64,000 bases of DNA, taken from assembly GCF_001422985.1 (NCBI RefSeq), contig NZ_LMNL01000037.1:342480-406479 (forward strand), given 5' to 3'. Below, in pieces: positions 47,466-57,018 of the stretch (its first letter is position 1; each line of letters begins with the position of its first letter). The DNA comes from Methylobacterium sp. Leaf117. Lineage in GTDB: Bacteria; Pseudomonadota; Alphaproteobacteria; Rhizobiales; Beijerinckiaceae. The position numbers and the translations under genes were made by a program. A model generated the notes under the pieces. The model was not told the origin of the DNA and did no database searches. It was given only the letters and a program-made list of their open reading frames with translations.

Positions 47466-47676
47466 GCCGTCTCGACGATCTCACCGAGGCGCAGCCCTAC
47501 GCCCAAACTCGGCGCCCCGCCTCTGGTGATGGCGGTCATCCACAAGGCAGGCCCGATGCGGGGCGCGTGCGTCAGGGCACCGCCGACCGGCCCTCGGCCT
47601 TCCTACAACAAGGCGGGCCTCGGCCCCAGACATCGCAGGTGACGCTTCGTTCCACATCCGGCCCAGGAGATTCCCC

Positions 47677-47811
47677 ATGCTTGTCGCAGGTTCGATCCGC
47701 TGGCTCCTGGCCGTTTTCGCGTTGATCTCGCCGTTCGCGGCCGCGACCTGCAGCGACGCCGCCCGTCAGCCGGAATCGGAGACGAACGTGGTGTACCGCC
47801 ACTTCCTGTAG
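47677..47811 (+). CDS. Small exported peptide
   Basis: 44 residues behind CCAGGAGA. Hydrophobic signal (IRWLLAVFALISPFAAA) followed by TCSDAARQPESETNVVYRHF. The Cys right after an Ala-rich end could mark a short lipoprotein, but the lipobox (AAATC) is poor. It lies 95 bases before the nuclease gene yhaO and is otherwise isolated. Family not recognised. Confidence 0.55.
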   Translation: MLVAGSIRWLLAVFALISPFAAATCSDAARQPESETNVVYRHFL

Positions 47812-47905
47812 GGTCTTCCGCATCGGGTCTTCCGCGGCCCCGTTGCATTCGGTGGCCAAACCCGCGACCTTGCCGGCCCGGCTCAAGGCCTGCGACCCGT
47901 CGAGC

Positions 47906-49156
47906 ATGTCCGCCTTCACCTTCATCCACGCCGCCGACCTGCATCTCGGCAGCCCGCTGAGCGGGCTCGCCCTCAAGGATCCGGACATCGCCCGGCGCTT
48001 CGCCTCGGCCGGCCGACGGGCTTTCGAGGACCTCGTCACGGCTGCGATCGAGCGGAGCGTCGCCTTCCTGATCGTGGCCGGCGACGTCTATGACGGCGAC
48101 TGGTCCGACAACACCATCGGGCTGTTCTTCGCCCGGCAAGTCGCCCGCCTCGACCGGGCCGGCATCCCGGTGATCCTGGTACGCGGCAACCACGACGCCG
48201 AGAGCGTCATCACCCGCTCCATCACCCTGCCGGCCTCCGTGCGCAGCTTCTCCGCGACCCGGGCCGAGACCCACCGCCTCGACGAGCTCAAGGTGGCGCT
48301 GCACGGGCGCAGCTTCCCCAACCGGGCGGTGGAGGAGAACTACGCCCTCACCTACCCGGCCGCCCTTCCGGGCTGGTTCAACATCGGCATCCTGCATACC
48401 TCCTGCACCGGCCATGCGGCCCACGCCACCTACGCCCCCTGCTCGGTGGCGGACCTGACGGGGCGGGGCTACGCCTACTGGGCGCTCGGCCACGTGCACG
48501 ACTACGCCGAACTCGCCCGCGACCCCTGGATCGTGTTTCCGGGCAATCTCCAGGGGCGCAGCATCCGCGAATGCGGCCCCAAGGGCGCCGTCGCGGTGTC
48601 CGTCGCCGACGGACGGGTCCAGGGCGTGGAGCGCCTGATCGTCGACCAGGCCCGCTTCCACCACCTGGAGGTCGATCTCTCCGGTCTGGCCGGCGAGCGC
48701 GAGGCCGTCGTCGCCATCGAGGAGGCCCTGCGTCCCCTCGGCGCGGCGGCCGCCGAGCGGCTCATGGCCGTGCGGGTGCGGCTGCACGGCGAGACCCCCG
48801 CCCATGACCGCCTCGCGGCCGACCGCGACGGGCTCACCGCCGAGATTCAGGCCGCTGCCCACCGCATCCACGAGGATCTCTGGCTGGAGCGCCTGAGGAT
48901 CGAGACCGCCCGCCCGAGCCGCGCCGTCACCGAGGCGCGGCCCGACGCCTTCGCGGCCATCGATCCCGCTACCCTGCTGGAGGCGGTGGACCGCGACCCC
49001 GAGTTCCGCGCCCGCGCCCGGGCGGCGCTCGCCGAGATCACCGCCAAGATGCCGGGCGGGCTCGCCGAGGCGGAGGATTTCGGCGCCGATCTCGATGCGC
49101 TCTGCGCGGAGGCCGAGGCGGTGATCCTCGGTCGCCTCTCCGGCCGCACGTGCTAG
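47906..49156 (+). CDS. yhaO: SbcD/YhaO-type DNA repair exonuclease
   Basis: 416 residues, Mre11-type metallophosphoesterase. Motifs: FIHAADLHLGSPL (D-x-H), VAGDVYDGDW, VRGNHDAES, GILHTSCTGHAAHATYAPC and WALGHVHDY. In SbcCD/Mre11-Rad50-type complexes the nuclease pairs with a Rad50-like ATPase, here the next gene, to process DNA ends. The ATG at 47906 directly precedes the fold. The two genes are separated by 276 bases containing a dispersed repeat, so they may have separate promoters. Confidence 0.88.
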   Translation: MSAFTFIHAADLHLGSPLSGLALKDPDIARRFASAGRRAFEDLVTAAIERSVAFLIVAGDVYDGDWSDNTIGLFFARQVARLDRAGIPVILVRGNHDAESVITRSITLPASVRSFSATRAETHRLDELKVALHGRSFPNRAVEENYALTYPAALPGWFNIGILHTSCTGHAAHATYAPCSVADLTGRGYAYWALGHVHDYAELARDPWIVFPGNLQGRSIRECGPKGAVAVSVADGRVQGVERLIVDQARFHHLEVDLSGLAGEREAVVAIEEALRPLGAAAAERLMAVRVRLHGETPAHDRLAADRDGLTAEIQAAAHRIHEDLWLERLRIETARPSRAVTEARPDAFAAIDPATLLEAVDRDPEFRARARAALAEITAKMPGGLAEAEDFGADLDALCAEAEAVILGRLSGRTC

Positions 49157-49160
49157 AGGC

Positions 49161-49200
49161 TTTCGTTCTCGTTTGTCCTGTCGGGAGAACCGGTTTCCAC
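49161..49200. repeat. Dispersed 40-bp repeat, copy 2
   Basis: Second copy of the element at 42253-42292, here in the spacer between yhaO and yhaN, five bases after the yhaO stop. Five differences from copy 1. Confidence 0.75.
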
Positions 49201-49432
49201 TTAACTCCCCGACAAACGCCAGACGGCGGCTCGGCGGAGCGGGCGTGTCGCTGGTCCGCAACCGGCGCCCGTCCCTGGCTCATGTCTCCGGTGCACGTTC
49301 CGGAAAACGGCTCGGGAGATGGCGGGGTGACGGGTCTGCCATGTGCGGGGCCCGACCGGCCGCTTGCGGAGATCGCCGGCGGGGACCAAACGTCGGACTC
49401 CGACTCCCGGACACTCGCCGCCCAAGGTCCCG

Positions 49433-52400
49433 ATGCGTCTCCTCTCGCTGGCCCTCGAACGCTACGGCCCCTTCACGGGCCGCACCGTCACGTTTCGTGA
49501 GGATGCGCGCCTGCACGTGGTTCTGGGGGCCAACGAGGCCGGCAAGAGCTCGGCCCTGAGCGCCGTCACGGATCTCCTGTTCGGCATCGAGACGCGCACC
49601 CGCTACGACTTCCTGCACGACATGCCCCAGATGCGGATCGGCGCCGAGATTCGGGCCGCCGACGGTCGCCGCCTCGGCTTCCGGCGGCGCAAGGGCACCC
49701 GGAACACCCTCGTGGATGCCGCCGACGCGGCCCTGCCCGAGGACGCCCTGGCGCCCTTCCTCGGCGGCCTGTCGCGCGACGTGTTCTGCCGCGCCTTCGG
49801 CCTCGACGCCCGCTCGCTGCGGGCGGGGGCGGCCGAGATGATGGATGCCGAGGGCGAGGTCGGCGCCAGCCTGTTCGCGGCGGCCTCCGGCCTGCGCGGC
49901 TATAGCGGCCTCCAGGCCGAACTGGACGGGGAGGCCGCCGGCATCTTCATGCCGCGCGCCGCCCAGAGCCGGACCTTCTACCAGGCGCTCGGCCGCTACG
50001 ACGAGGCCCGCAAGGCGATTCGTGCCGGGGAACTCCGGGCCGGCGACTGGCGCGACCTCAACGGCGAGATCGAGGCTGCCGGCGCCGCACTCGACGAGAT
50101 CAAGGCGGCGCGAGGGCGCCTCGCCGTGGAGCAGGCCCGCCTCGCCCGGCTGCGCCGGGTCGGGCCCCTGCTCCAGGCCATCGACGCGGTGGCCCTGCGG
50201 GCCGAGGCCGGGGCCGATCTGGTCACCGTCCCGGAGGCCTGGATCGATCGGCTCGGACAGGCGCTGGCGAGCCTGCGGGCGACGGGCGAGGCCGTCACCC
50301 GCACCGAGGCCACTGCCGCCGAGGCGGTCCTGGCCCTGGAGCAGGTGCCGGTGGACGAGGGTGTGCTCGCCCGCGCCGACGCGATCCTGGAGGCCTTCCG
50401 CGGCACCGACCGCTTCGACAAGGCTGGCCTCGACCTGCCCCGCATCCAGGGCGAGGCCGACGGCTTCGCCCGCGAACTGGCCCAGCTCGCGGCCCGGATC
50501 GGGCTGCCCGATGCCGAGGCCCTGCGCGCCCGCCAGCCGTCCGACGCGGCGCGCACCCGCGTCGAGGGCCTGATCCGCGCCGGCCGCGAGGACGCCGCCG
50601 CGCTCGCCCGCCTGCGCCAGGACCTCGCCGCCCGCCGCAGCGAGCGGGACCGGCTCGCCGCCGCCCTTCAGGGCGCCGGCGGCCTCGTCGATCCGACTCC
50701 GCTGCGGGCCGACCTCAAGCCCTTCGCCACCCTGCGGCGCGATCTCGACCGGTGCGACGACATCGACGGTGCCCTGACCCGCGAGGCCGCCTCGATCCGG
50801 ACGCAGGCCGCGCGCCTCAGCCCCCCGATCCCGGATCTGGCGGCCTTCACCGCCGGGCGCCCACCCTCGGCCGAGGCGGTGACGCGATACCGGCGCACCC
50901 TCGACACGGCGATGCGCGAGCGCGACCGGGCCGCCGACCGGCTGTCGGTGGCGGAGACGGCGGTGGCCCAGCGCCAGGCCCGTCTGCGAGCCCGCGCCGC
51001 CGGGCGGCCGATCCCGACGCGGGACGACCTCCTGGCCCTGCGCAACCGCCGCGACGGGCTCCTGGCCGCCCTCCCCGGCGGGGCGCCGGAGGATTTCGCC
51101 CGCTTCGGCGCGGCCCTGGCCGCCACCGATCGCGCGGCCGACGATCTCGTCGCCGATGCCGCCCGTGTCGCCGAGCAGGATGCCGATCATCGCAGCCTGG
51201 AGGCCGAGCAAGCCGAGGCCGCCGCCGCCGCGGAGGCGCTCGCCGCCTGCGACGCCCGCCTCGCCGAGGGCGCGAGTGCCTGGCGCGCGGCCTGGGCGCC
51301 GTGCGGAATCGACCCCGCCGCCCCGGCCGAGATGGCCGCCTGGCTCACCGAGGTCGAGACCCTCCAGGATTCGGCCCAGGGTCTGGAAACCACCCGGCTG
51401 GAGCAGGCCCGCATGGCCGCCCGGGTCGAGGCCTGCCGGGCGCCCCTCGCCGATCTCAGCCGCCGGGCCGGCCTGTCCGACCTCGACGGCCTCGATGTCG
51501 GGCGGATGCTGGCCCGGCTCGAGGACCGGCTCGCCGAACTCGCCCAGCGCTGGGACACGGTGCGCGAGGCCAAGGGCCGCGCCGAGGCGGCCGCCGAGCA
51601 GATCGGCGCCACCGAGGCGGCCCTTGCCGACGGGGTGGCCCGGCAGGCGGCGTGGCGCACGGCCTGGGGGCCTGCCCTCGCCGAACTCGGCTTGGCGGCC
51701 GAGGCCGGGCCGGACGAGGCCGAAGCGGCCCTCGTGGCGTGGCGGGCGGTGCCGGCGGCCCTGTCCGAGCGCGACAACCGCCTCGCCCGGGTCAACGGCA
51801 TCCTGCGCGACCTCGACGCCTATCGGGACGCGGTCGCGCGCCTGACCGAGGCGGTCGCGCCCGATCTCGCCGCCCTGCCCCCCACGGCCGCGATGAAGGC
51901 GCTCCACACCCGCCTGCAGAACGCCCTCCGGGGCGAGACCCGCCGGACCGAGCTGGCGCGCCAGCGCGACGCGGCCGAGGCCGCCCGGGCGCAGGCGGCC
52001 CGGGCGGCGGAGGGCGCGCGCGCCGAACTCGCCGGCCTGCTGGCGGAGGGGCCGGCGGGCGCCTTGCCGCCGGGCACCGATCCGGAGGTGCTGCATGCCC
52101 GCCTGACGGCCCGCCGGGCGTGCCAGGCCGAGCTTGCCGAGCGGCGGGCCGAACTGGCGCGCATGGCCGACGGCCATGCCGAGGCGGACCTGCGGGACGA
52201 ACGCTCCGCCCTGACCGGCGACGACATCGAGGGCCTGCTCGCGAATCTCGCGGCGGAGGAGGACGACCTCGACCGGCGCGGAAAGATCGCCTTCGCCGAT
52301 CGCGACCGGCACGAGCGCCGCCGTGCCGAACTGGAGAACGGCATCGGCGCCGAACTGGCGCTCGCCCAGCGCAAGGCGGCGGAGGCCGAGCTTCAGGCCA

Positions 52401-52885
52401 ATGCGCGGCACTGGGCGGTGCTCAAGCTCGCCAGCCTGATGCTGGGGACCGCCATCGGCCGCCACCGCGCCGGCCAGCAGGACCCGCTCCTCACCCGCTC
52501 GGGCGACCTGTTCCGGGCCCTCACGGGTGGAGCCTTCTCGGGCCTCGCCCAGGATTACGACGCCTCCGACACGCCCCGCCTCGCCGGCCGGCGCGCCACC
52601 GGCCCCCTGGTTCCCGTGGAGGGCCTGAGCGAGGGCACCCGCGACCAGCTCTACCTCGCCCTGCGGCTGGCCTACCTGGAGGATTACGCCACCCGCGCCG
52701 AGCCCGCCCCCTTCATCGGCGACGATCTCTTCCTCACCTTCGACGATGCCCGCACGGCCCACGGACTCGAGGCCCTCGCGGCGGTGGGCGACACGATCCA
52801 GCCGATCCTGTTCACCCACCACCGGCACGTGGCGGACCTCGCCCGGGCGCGCCTCGGCGATGCGGTGGACGTGCTCGATCTGTAA
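49433..52885 (+). CDS. yhaN: SbcC/Rad50-like ATPase YhaN
   Basis: 1150 residues. N-terminal P-loop LGANEAGKSSALSAVTDLLF (about 32-51), C-terminal signature VEGLSEGTRDQLYLALRLAY, and Walker B DDLFLTFDDARTAHG. Between them lie about 900 residues of Ala/Arg/Glu-rich helices forming long coiled coils. I see no C-x-x-C zinc hook, in line with YhaN rather than Rad50. With YhaO it should process broken DNA ends. Very high GC makes the opposite strand open over almost the full length, which is not a gene. Confidence 0.88.
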   Translation: MRLLSLALERYGPFTGRTVTFREDARLHVVLGANEAGKSSALSAVTDLLFGIETRTRYDFLHDMPQMRIGAEIRAADGRRLGFRRRKGTRNTLVDAADAALPEDALAPFLGGLSRDVFCRAFGLDARSLRAGAAEMMDAEGEVGASLFAAASGLRGYSGLQAELDGEAAGIFMPRAAQSRTFYQALGRYDEARKAIRAGELRAGDWRDLNGEIEAAGAALDEIKAARGRLAVEQARLARLRRVGPLLQAIDAVALRAEAGADLVTVPEAWIDRLGQALASLRATGEAVTRTEATAAEAVLALEQVPVDEGVLARADAILEAFRGTDRFDKAGLDLPRIQGEADGFARELAQLAARIGLPDAEALRARQPSDAARTRVEGLIRAGREDAAALARLRQDLAARRSERDRLAAALQGAGGLVDPTPLRADLKPFATLRRDLDRCDDIDGALTREAASIRTQAARLSPPIPDLAAFTAGRPPSAEAVTRYRRTLDTAMRERDRAADRLSVAETAVAQRQARLRARAAGRPIPTRDDLLALRNRRDGLLAALPGGAPEDFARFGAALAATDRAADDLVADAARVAEQDADHRSLEAEQAEAAAAAEALAACDARLAEGASAWRAAWAPCGIDPAAPAEMAAWLTEVETLQDSAQGLETTRLEQARMAARVEACRAPLADLSRRAGLSDLDGLDVGRMLARLEDRLAELAQRWDTVREAKGRAEAAAEQIGATEAALADGVARQAAWRTAWGPALAELGLAAEAGPDEAEAALVAWRAVPAALSERDNRLARVNGILRDLDAYRDAVARLTEAVAPDLAALPPTAAMKALHTRLQNALRGETRRTELARQRDAAEAARAQAARAAEGARAELAGLLAEGPAGALPPGTDPEVLHARLTARRACQAELAERRAELARMADGHAEADLRDERSALTGDDIEGLLANLAAEEDDLDRRGKIAFADRDRHERRRAELENGIGAELALAQRKAAEAELQANARHWAVLKLASLMLGTAIGRHRAGQQDPLLTRSGDLFRALTGGAFSGLAQDYDASDTPRLAGRRATGPLVPVEGLSEGTRDQLYLALRLAYLEDYATRAEPAPFIGDDLFLTFDDARTAHGLEALAAVGDTIQPILFTHHRHVADLARARLGDAVDVLDL

Positions 52886-52909
52886 GGGGCGCCGGCCGGA
52901 CGGGACGGC

Positions 52910-53668
52910 TCAGAAGCGGTAGCCGAGGCCCGCACCCACGACGAACATGTTCAGGTCGACCGCGACCGCCACGCCGGCGATCGTGTAGGACTGGCGCGGC
53001 ACGAAGACGTACTTCGCCGAGGCGTTCCCGAACCAGTTGCCGACGAGGTGATAATCGAAGCCGGCCTGGAGCACGGCGCTGGTCTGCGCCTTGAGCGAGA
53101 AGTCGGGAATCTCCTTCGCCGGGTTGATCGCGATGGGGGCGGTCACGGCGACGCCGACCCCGAGATAGGGATTGAAGCGCGCGCCGGGCAGGACGTGATA
53201 CTGCACGATCGCCATGGCGGCGGCGTTCCAGATCGATCCGATCGCCAGGTCGCCGACCAGCGAATTCCGGATCTTCGGGCGGATCCGGACCGCGCCGACC
53301 TGGCCCTCGATGGCGATGTGATCCGTCAGGAAGTACGACACGTCGCCGTCCGGCAGGAGAGCGGTGGGCGTCTTGTTCTGCCCGCCCACGATGGCGATGC
53401 GGGAGGTCTGCTCGACGGGGATCGTCCCCATCAGGCGGCCGCGCACGAGCCAGTCCCCGGCCCGCAGGCCCGTCTCCGTTCTGTCGGGGGGCGGGGGTGA
53501 CGGCTCCGCCGTATCGAGGGAACGCGGGGGCGGCTCCGCCGCCTGGGCAGCCCCGACTCCCGGCGCGAGCGCGAGGCAACCGGCCAAGCATCCGATCAAG
53601 CCGCCGGCCAAGCCGCCGGCCAAGCAACCGGAGAGGACCAGGCTTGCGGGAGCGGGGAGCGTCGACAT
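52910..53668 (-). CDS. ompW: OmpW-family outer membrane protein
   Basis: 252 residues. Long signal peptide with repeated G-C-L-A-G/G-G-L-A-G units, cleavage near AQAAEP; a Pro-rich linker; then an eight-stranded barrel starting DWLVRGRLMGTIPVEQTSRI. OmpW pattern: HIAIEGQVG, AAMAIVQYHVLPGARFNPYLGVGVAVT, SLKAQTSAVLQAGFDYHL, and the C-terminal aromatic strand VVGAGLGYRF. Small hydrophobic-compound channel, function here unproven. The repeated signal sequence reflects a DNA repeat (CCGCCGGCCAAG). Confidence 0.88.
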   Translation of the reverse strand: MSTLPAPASLVLSGCLAGGLAGGLIGCLAGCLALAPGVGAAQAAEPPPRSLDTAEPSPPPPDRTETGLRAGDWLVRGRLMGTIPVEQTSRIAIVGGQNKTPTALLPDGDVSYFLTDHIAIEGQVGAVRIRPKIRNSLVGDLAIGSIWNAAAMAIVQYHVLPGARFNPYLGVGVAVTAPIAINPAKEIPDFSLKAQTSAVLQAGFDYHLVGNWFGNASAKYVFVPRQSYTIAGVAVAVDLNMFVVGAGLGYRF

Positions 53669-54013
53669 GGGGTGTGCTTTCGGAGGTCCGGACCGCGCGA
53701 CGATCTCGGGGGCTCTAAGGACCGGAGCGGCGAAGCGTTCCGAGGGGTCCAGGCATGACCTAGCCAGGAGAATTGATAAAACTCTTAAGTATGCTGATTT
53801 CCGTGTCTTTAAATGTCGTTCTCTAGGGTCTTGCAGGTGAATAACCACCGGTTGCATTTATATTATTCAGATAAAAGTCATAATATCGATGTGTGCCGAT
53901 GATGTGCGTCCCCGGGGATCTCGGTTTCTCTTGAATGAGAAGAGCTATGATCGCCATCAGTGACCGGAAGGATTGTTTAGCGGCGAGTTCGTTCTTGCCG
54001 GGAGCGATATGCA
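53669..54013. other. Divergent promoter region of ompW and a GGDEF gene
   Basis: 345 bases without a gene. The segment 53768-53900 is AT-rich (TTGATAAAACTCTTAAG, TTTATATTATTCAG) and probably carries promoters; I cannot assign them firmly. Confidence 0.4.
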
Positions 54014-55264
54014 ATGATGCTTGATCTCTATACGCTGCACTTTGCCAGCGCTGCCAGTCGGTGCGCCTACGTCGTCGTTTTCCTCGTGATGGCCCTTAGC
54101 CAGCGCCAGCAGACGTATCTTTGGCAATGGATGGGCGCCATGGGAGCGTCGATGCTCGGGTCGCTCATCATGATGCGGGTTCCTTCGGAGACTTCGCCTC
54201 CGTTCTGGATCACGATGATCGTCTATTGGCTGTACGGCGGAAGTCTGGTCCTGTCTTGGACGGGCCTGCGCAGCTTCTTCGGCCGCCCCGTGAGGATCGA
54301 TCTCGCCCTCGCGCTGGTTGCCCTTCCGGGCGTCCTCCACCCGCTCCTGCTCTGGGCCGGGGCCCCCACCCGGCTGGCCTTCGCCGCCGTCTTCGCCTGC
54401 TGCCTCGTCGTGGTCCTCCTGTCGGCCTACGAGACGGTGCGCCTGTCGCCCGGCACCGAACGTCTCTGGTCGCAGTCGATCGAGTCCTTCGCTTTCGGGT
54501 CCTATGCGCTGGTCTTCATCGCCTCGATCCTGGTCCTGGTCGGGACCGACTGGCCGATGGCCTCGGCCGAGAGCGAGCGCGCCTCCATGATCCTGGATCA
54601 GGTCATGGGCGTCTTCGTCTATTTCGGATACGTCGCGATGGCGGCCGAGCGGGCCAATCGCACGCTGCTGCGTCAGGCCGAGACCGATCCGCTCACGGGG
54701 CTGTCCAACCGCCGCGGCCTGCAGAAGATGCTGCGGCACCGCTTCCCGGCCCCGGGTCAGCATCCGGTGGGCGGCGTCCTGATCCTGGACATCGACCGCT
54801 TCAAGTCCATCAACGACCGGTATGGCCACGAGGGCGGGGATTTCATCCTGGCCGCGTTCGCGGCCCGGATGAAGGCCGCCCTCAGGGCGACGGACATGAT
54901 CGCGCGCTGGGGCGGCGAGGAGTTCCTCGTCGTACTTCCGGGCGCCAATCCGCAGGAACTTCAGCTCGTCGCCGAACGATTGCGGGTGAGCGTCGCGGAC
55001 CGGCCGTTTCTCCTTCCGGCCGGGGCGCTGCCCGTGACGGTCAGCATCGGGGCCGCCATGATGGGGCCGGACGAGCCGAGTTTCGAGGGCGTCACGCAAC
55101 GGGCCGACACTGCGCTCTACCGGGCCAAGGCCGACGGCCGGAATCGCGTCTGCTGCGAGCCGACGCCCCCACCGGAATCCGGGCTGGCGGTCCAGGGCGT
55201 CGACCTGTCGCTCGTACCCTTGCCATCTGCGGCCCTGCCGCTCGCCGAACTGCGTCTGGTCTAG
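54014..55264 (+). CDS. Membrane-bound diguanylate cyclase
   Basis: 416 residues. Six or seven hydrophobic spans in the first 225 residues (SRCAYVVVFLVMALS ... LVFIASILVLVG ... VMGVFVYFGYVAMAA) form an undefined membrane sensor. The GGDEF domain follows (ETDPLTGLSNRRGLQ, DIDRFKSINDRYGHEGGD, WGGEEFLVVLPG) with the inhibitory I-site R-A-T-D. It makes c-di-GMP. Close to a c-di-GMP phosphodiesterase-type response regulator on the same strand. Confidence 0.88.
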   Translation: MMLDLYTLHFASAASRCAYVVVFLVMALSQRQQTYLWQWMGAMGASMLGSLIMMRVPSETSPPFWITMIVYWLYGGSLVLSWTGLRSFFGRPVRIDLALALVALPGVLHPLLLWAGAPTRLAFAAVFACCLVVVLLSAYETVRLSPGTERLWSQSIESFAFGSYALVFIASILVLVGTDWPMASAESERASMILDQVMGVFVYFGYVAMAAERANRTLLRQAETDPLTGLSNRRGLQKMLRHRFPAPGQHPVGGVLILDIDRFKSINDRYGHEGGDFILAAFAARMKAALRATDMIARWGGEEFLVVLPGANPQELQLVAERLRVSVADRPFLLPAGALPVTVSIGAAMMGPDEPSFEGVTQRADTALYRAKADGRNRVCCEPTPPPESGLAVQGVDLSLVPLPSAALPLAELRLV

Positions 55265-55275
55265 GTGCGGGATCT

Positions 55276-55301
55276 TGTGGCGTGATCCTGTGGCGTGATC
55301 C
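55276..55301. repeat. 13-bp tandem duplication after the GGDEF gene
   Basis: TGTGGCGTGATCC occurs twice with no spacer, 12 bases after the stop codon. Confidence 0.8.
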
Positions 55302-55380
55302 TGGGCCGACCAGCGCGCTTGAGCTGCTCGGCCTTCGGTGAGGCCTGCGCTCTCATCTCCGATCCAGGAGGACCCCTCGT

Positions 55381-55409
55381 GCCCGGGCGCTTTCGTTAAG
55401 CGCCCGGGC
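55381..55409 (+). terminator. Strong hairpin between the two c-di-GMP genes
   Basis: GCCCGGGCGC and GCGCCCGGGC form a perfect 10-bp stem around TTTCGTTAA. No T-run follows. It may separate GGDEF transcription from the response regulator gene 60 bases downstream or regulate the latter's leader. Confidence 0.6.
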
Positions 55410-55467
55410 GATAGGCCTTCCCGGTCAGGAAACCCTCAACACGGCAGATGGAACCAGAGTTGCTCCG

Positions 55468-56481
55468 ATGTTCGTCCTCATTCTGGATGATGCGCCGCTC
55501 AACAACCTGCTGATGGTCGAGGCCATTCGCGACCTGCCGGGCTGCATCCCGCGCGATTTCCTCGATCCCGCGGATGCCCTGGCCTTCGTCCGCGAGGATC
55601 CGGAGGAGATCGGCGTCGCGATCTGCGATTTCGAGATGCCGGGCATGAGCGGCATCGACTTCATCCGGACCGCCCGCATGGTTGCGGGCTTCGAGCACGT
55701 TCCGGTGATCATGGTGACGAGCCTGGACCAGCGCAGCCTGCGCCGGGAAGCCCTCGCCGCCGGGGCCACCGACTTTCTCAACAAGCCCTTCGATCCCATC
55801 GAGGTGCGGTCCCGCGTCACGAACCTTCTCGCCCTCAACCAGGCGCGCCGGGTGCAGATCGACCGCGTGGCCTGGCTCGATCGCGAGGTGAAGGCCGCCA
55901 CGGCGCTGATCGCCGCGCGCGAGCGCGAGATCATCAACCTGCTGATGAAGGCCGCCGAACATCGCGATACGGAGACCGGCAACCATGTGGCGCGGGTCGC
56001 GGAATCCGTGACCCTGATCGCCGAAGAACTGGAGCTTGCCCCGGAGAGGGTGGAGCAACTCAGTCTCGCCTCCACCATGCACGACGTCGGCAAGATCAGC
56101 GTTCCGGATGCCATTCTGCGCAAGCCCGGACGCCTGTCGGAGGAGGAGCGCCGCGAAATGGAGACGCATGCCGAACGGGGCCGCCGCATCCTCGAAGGCA
56201 GTGCCTCGCACCTCGTCCAGCTCGCGGCAGAGATCGCCGCAACCCATCACGAGCGTTGGGATGGCGGCGGCTATCCGGCCGGTCTCAGCGGAGAGGACAT
56301 TCCGCTCTCCGGGCGGATCGTTGCGGTGGCGGACGTCTACGATGCGCTCACCTCCGACAGGCCCTACAAGAAGGCCTGGTCGCATACGGATGCGGTGCTC
56401 CACCTCCAGGCGGAATCCGGTCGTCATTTCGATCCCGCTTGCGTCGATGCCTTTCTGAAGGGACTCGGCCGCCGGGCATGA
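55468..56481 (+). CDS. HD-GYP response regulator (RpfG-type)
   Basis: 337 residues. Receiver domain with acidic LILDDAP, phospho-acceptor Asp in AICDFEMPGMSG (Asp near 54) and Lys in DFLNKPFDP. A helical linker, then an HD-GYP domain with TMHDVGKISVPDAILRKPG, HHERWDGGGYPAGLSGEDIP and VADVYDALTSDRPYKKAW. It should hydrolyse c-di-GMP when phosphorylated; no kinase gene is next to it. It is followed by the broken TadG-like gene. Confidence 0.92.
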   Translation: MFVLILDDAPLNNLLMVEAIRDLPGCIPRDFLDPADALAFVREDPEEIGVAICDFEMPGMSGIDFIRTARMVAGFEHVPVIMVTSLDQRSLRREALAAGATDFLNKPFDPIEVRSRVTNLLALNQARRVQIDRVAWLDREVKAATALIAAREREIINLLMKAAEHRDTETGNHVARVAESVTLIAEELELAPERVEQLSLASTMHDVGKISVPDAILRKPGRLSEEERREMETHAERGRRILEGSASHLVQLAAEIAATHHERWDGGGYPAGLSGEDIPLSGRIVAVADVYDALTSDRPYKKAWSHTDAVLHLQAESGRHFDPACVDAFLKGLGRRA

Positions 56482-56628
56482 GGCCGGCCGGACTCATTCC
56501 CATTCCCCGTTATTTCTCGCGTCAGGAAGAATTGCCTTAATCCTGATCCGCGCCACCGGGCGATGAATGGAAGTTTTCGGCATACAAATTCAGGATGTCG
56601 ATAAACGGTCCTGAGGCAACGTGGCCTC

Positions 56629-57002
56629 ATGAGAGCCGACAAAGCCGCCACGCCTGCTACCACGTCTGCTATCAAGTCTGCTGCCGGGTTTCGCGAGAGC
56701 CAGAGCGGCGGCGTCCTTGTTCTTGCAGCCCTCGTCTTCCCGGTCCTGACGGGTCTGAGCGCTGTGGCCATCGACTAGGCCTCGCGGGTCAAACGGCGGG
56801 TCGAGCTCCAGCGCGCCGCCGACAGCGGCGGCATCGCGGGCGTCAACCCGTTCAAGCTCGCGAATGCCGACGATGCGGCGGCGATCCGGACCGCGAAGGA
56901 GCGGCGCAGGGCGACGCACCTCCGCCTCGCCCTCCCTCCCGAGACCCATCAGCAGGCACCGTCGCGCTGACCGCCACCGCCACCGCCAGGGCGAAACCGT
57001 GA
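56629..57002 (+). pseudogene. TadG-like pilus assembly protein, broken
   Basis: Residues 15-50 (IKSAAGFRESQSGGVLVLAA ... LVFPVLTGLSAVAID) match the N-terminal membrane segment of TadE/TadG proteins. The next codon, where the family has Tyr (A-x-D-Y-A), is TAG at 56776-56778. The same frame goes on with ASRVKRRVELQRAADSGGIA, the usual continuation, to a TGA at 56970. A neighbouring frame then offers GTVALTATATARAKP, similar to the following family strand, to 57002. Hence one nonsense mutation, a likely deletion and a frameshift. No tad operon lies nearby. Confidence 0.75.
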
Positions 57003-57018
57003 TGGGCCAAGATCGCGT

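Noticed and set aside
49280..52828. 1182-codon open frame on the minus strand opposite yhaN
   Set aside because: It mirrors yhaN exactly, its product is a low-complexity Gly/Arg/Ala/Glu-rich chain without motifs, and YhaN has clear ATPase motifs. It is an artefact of very high GC.
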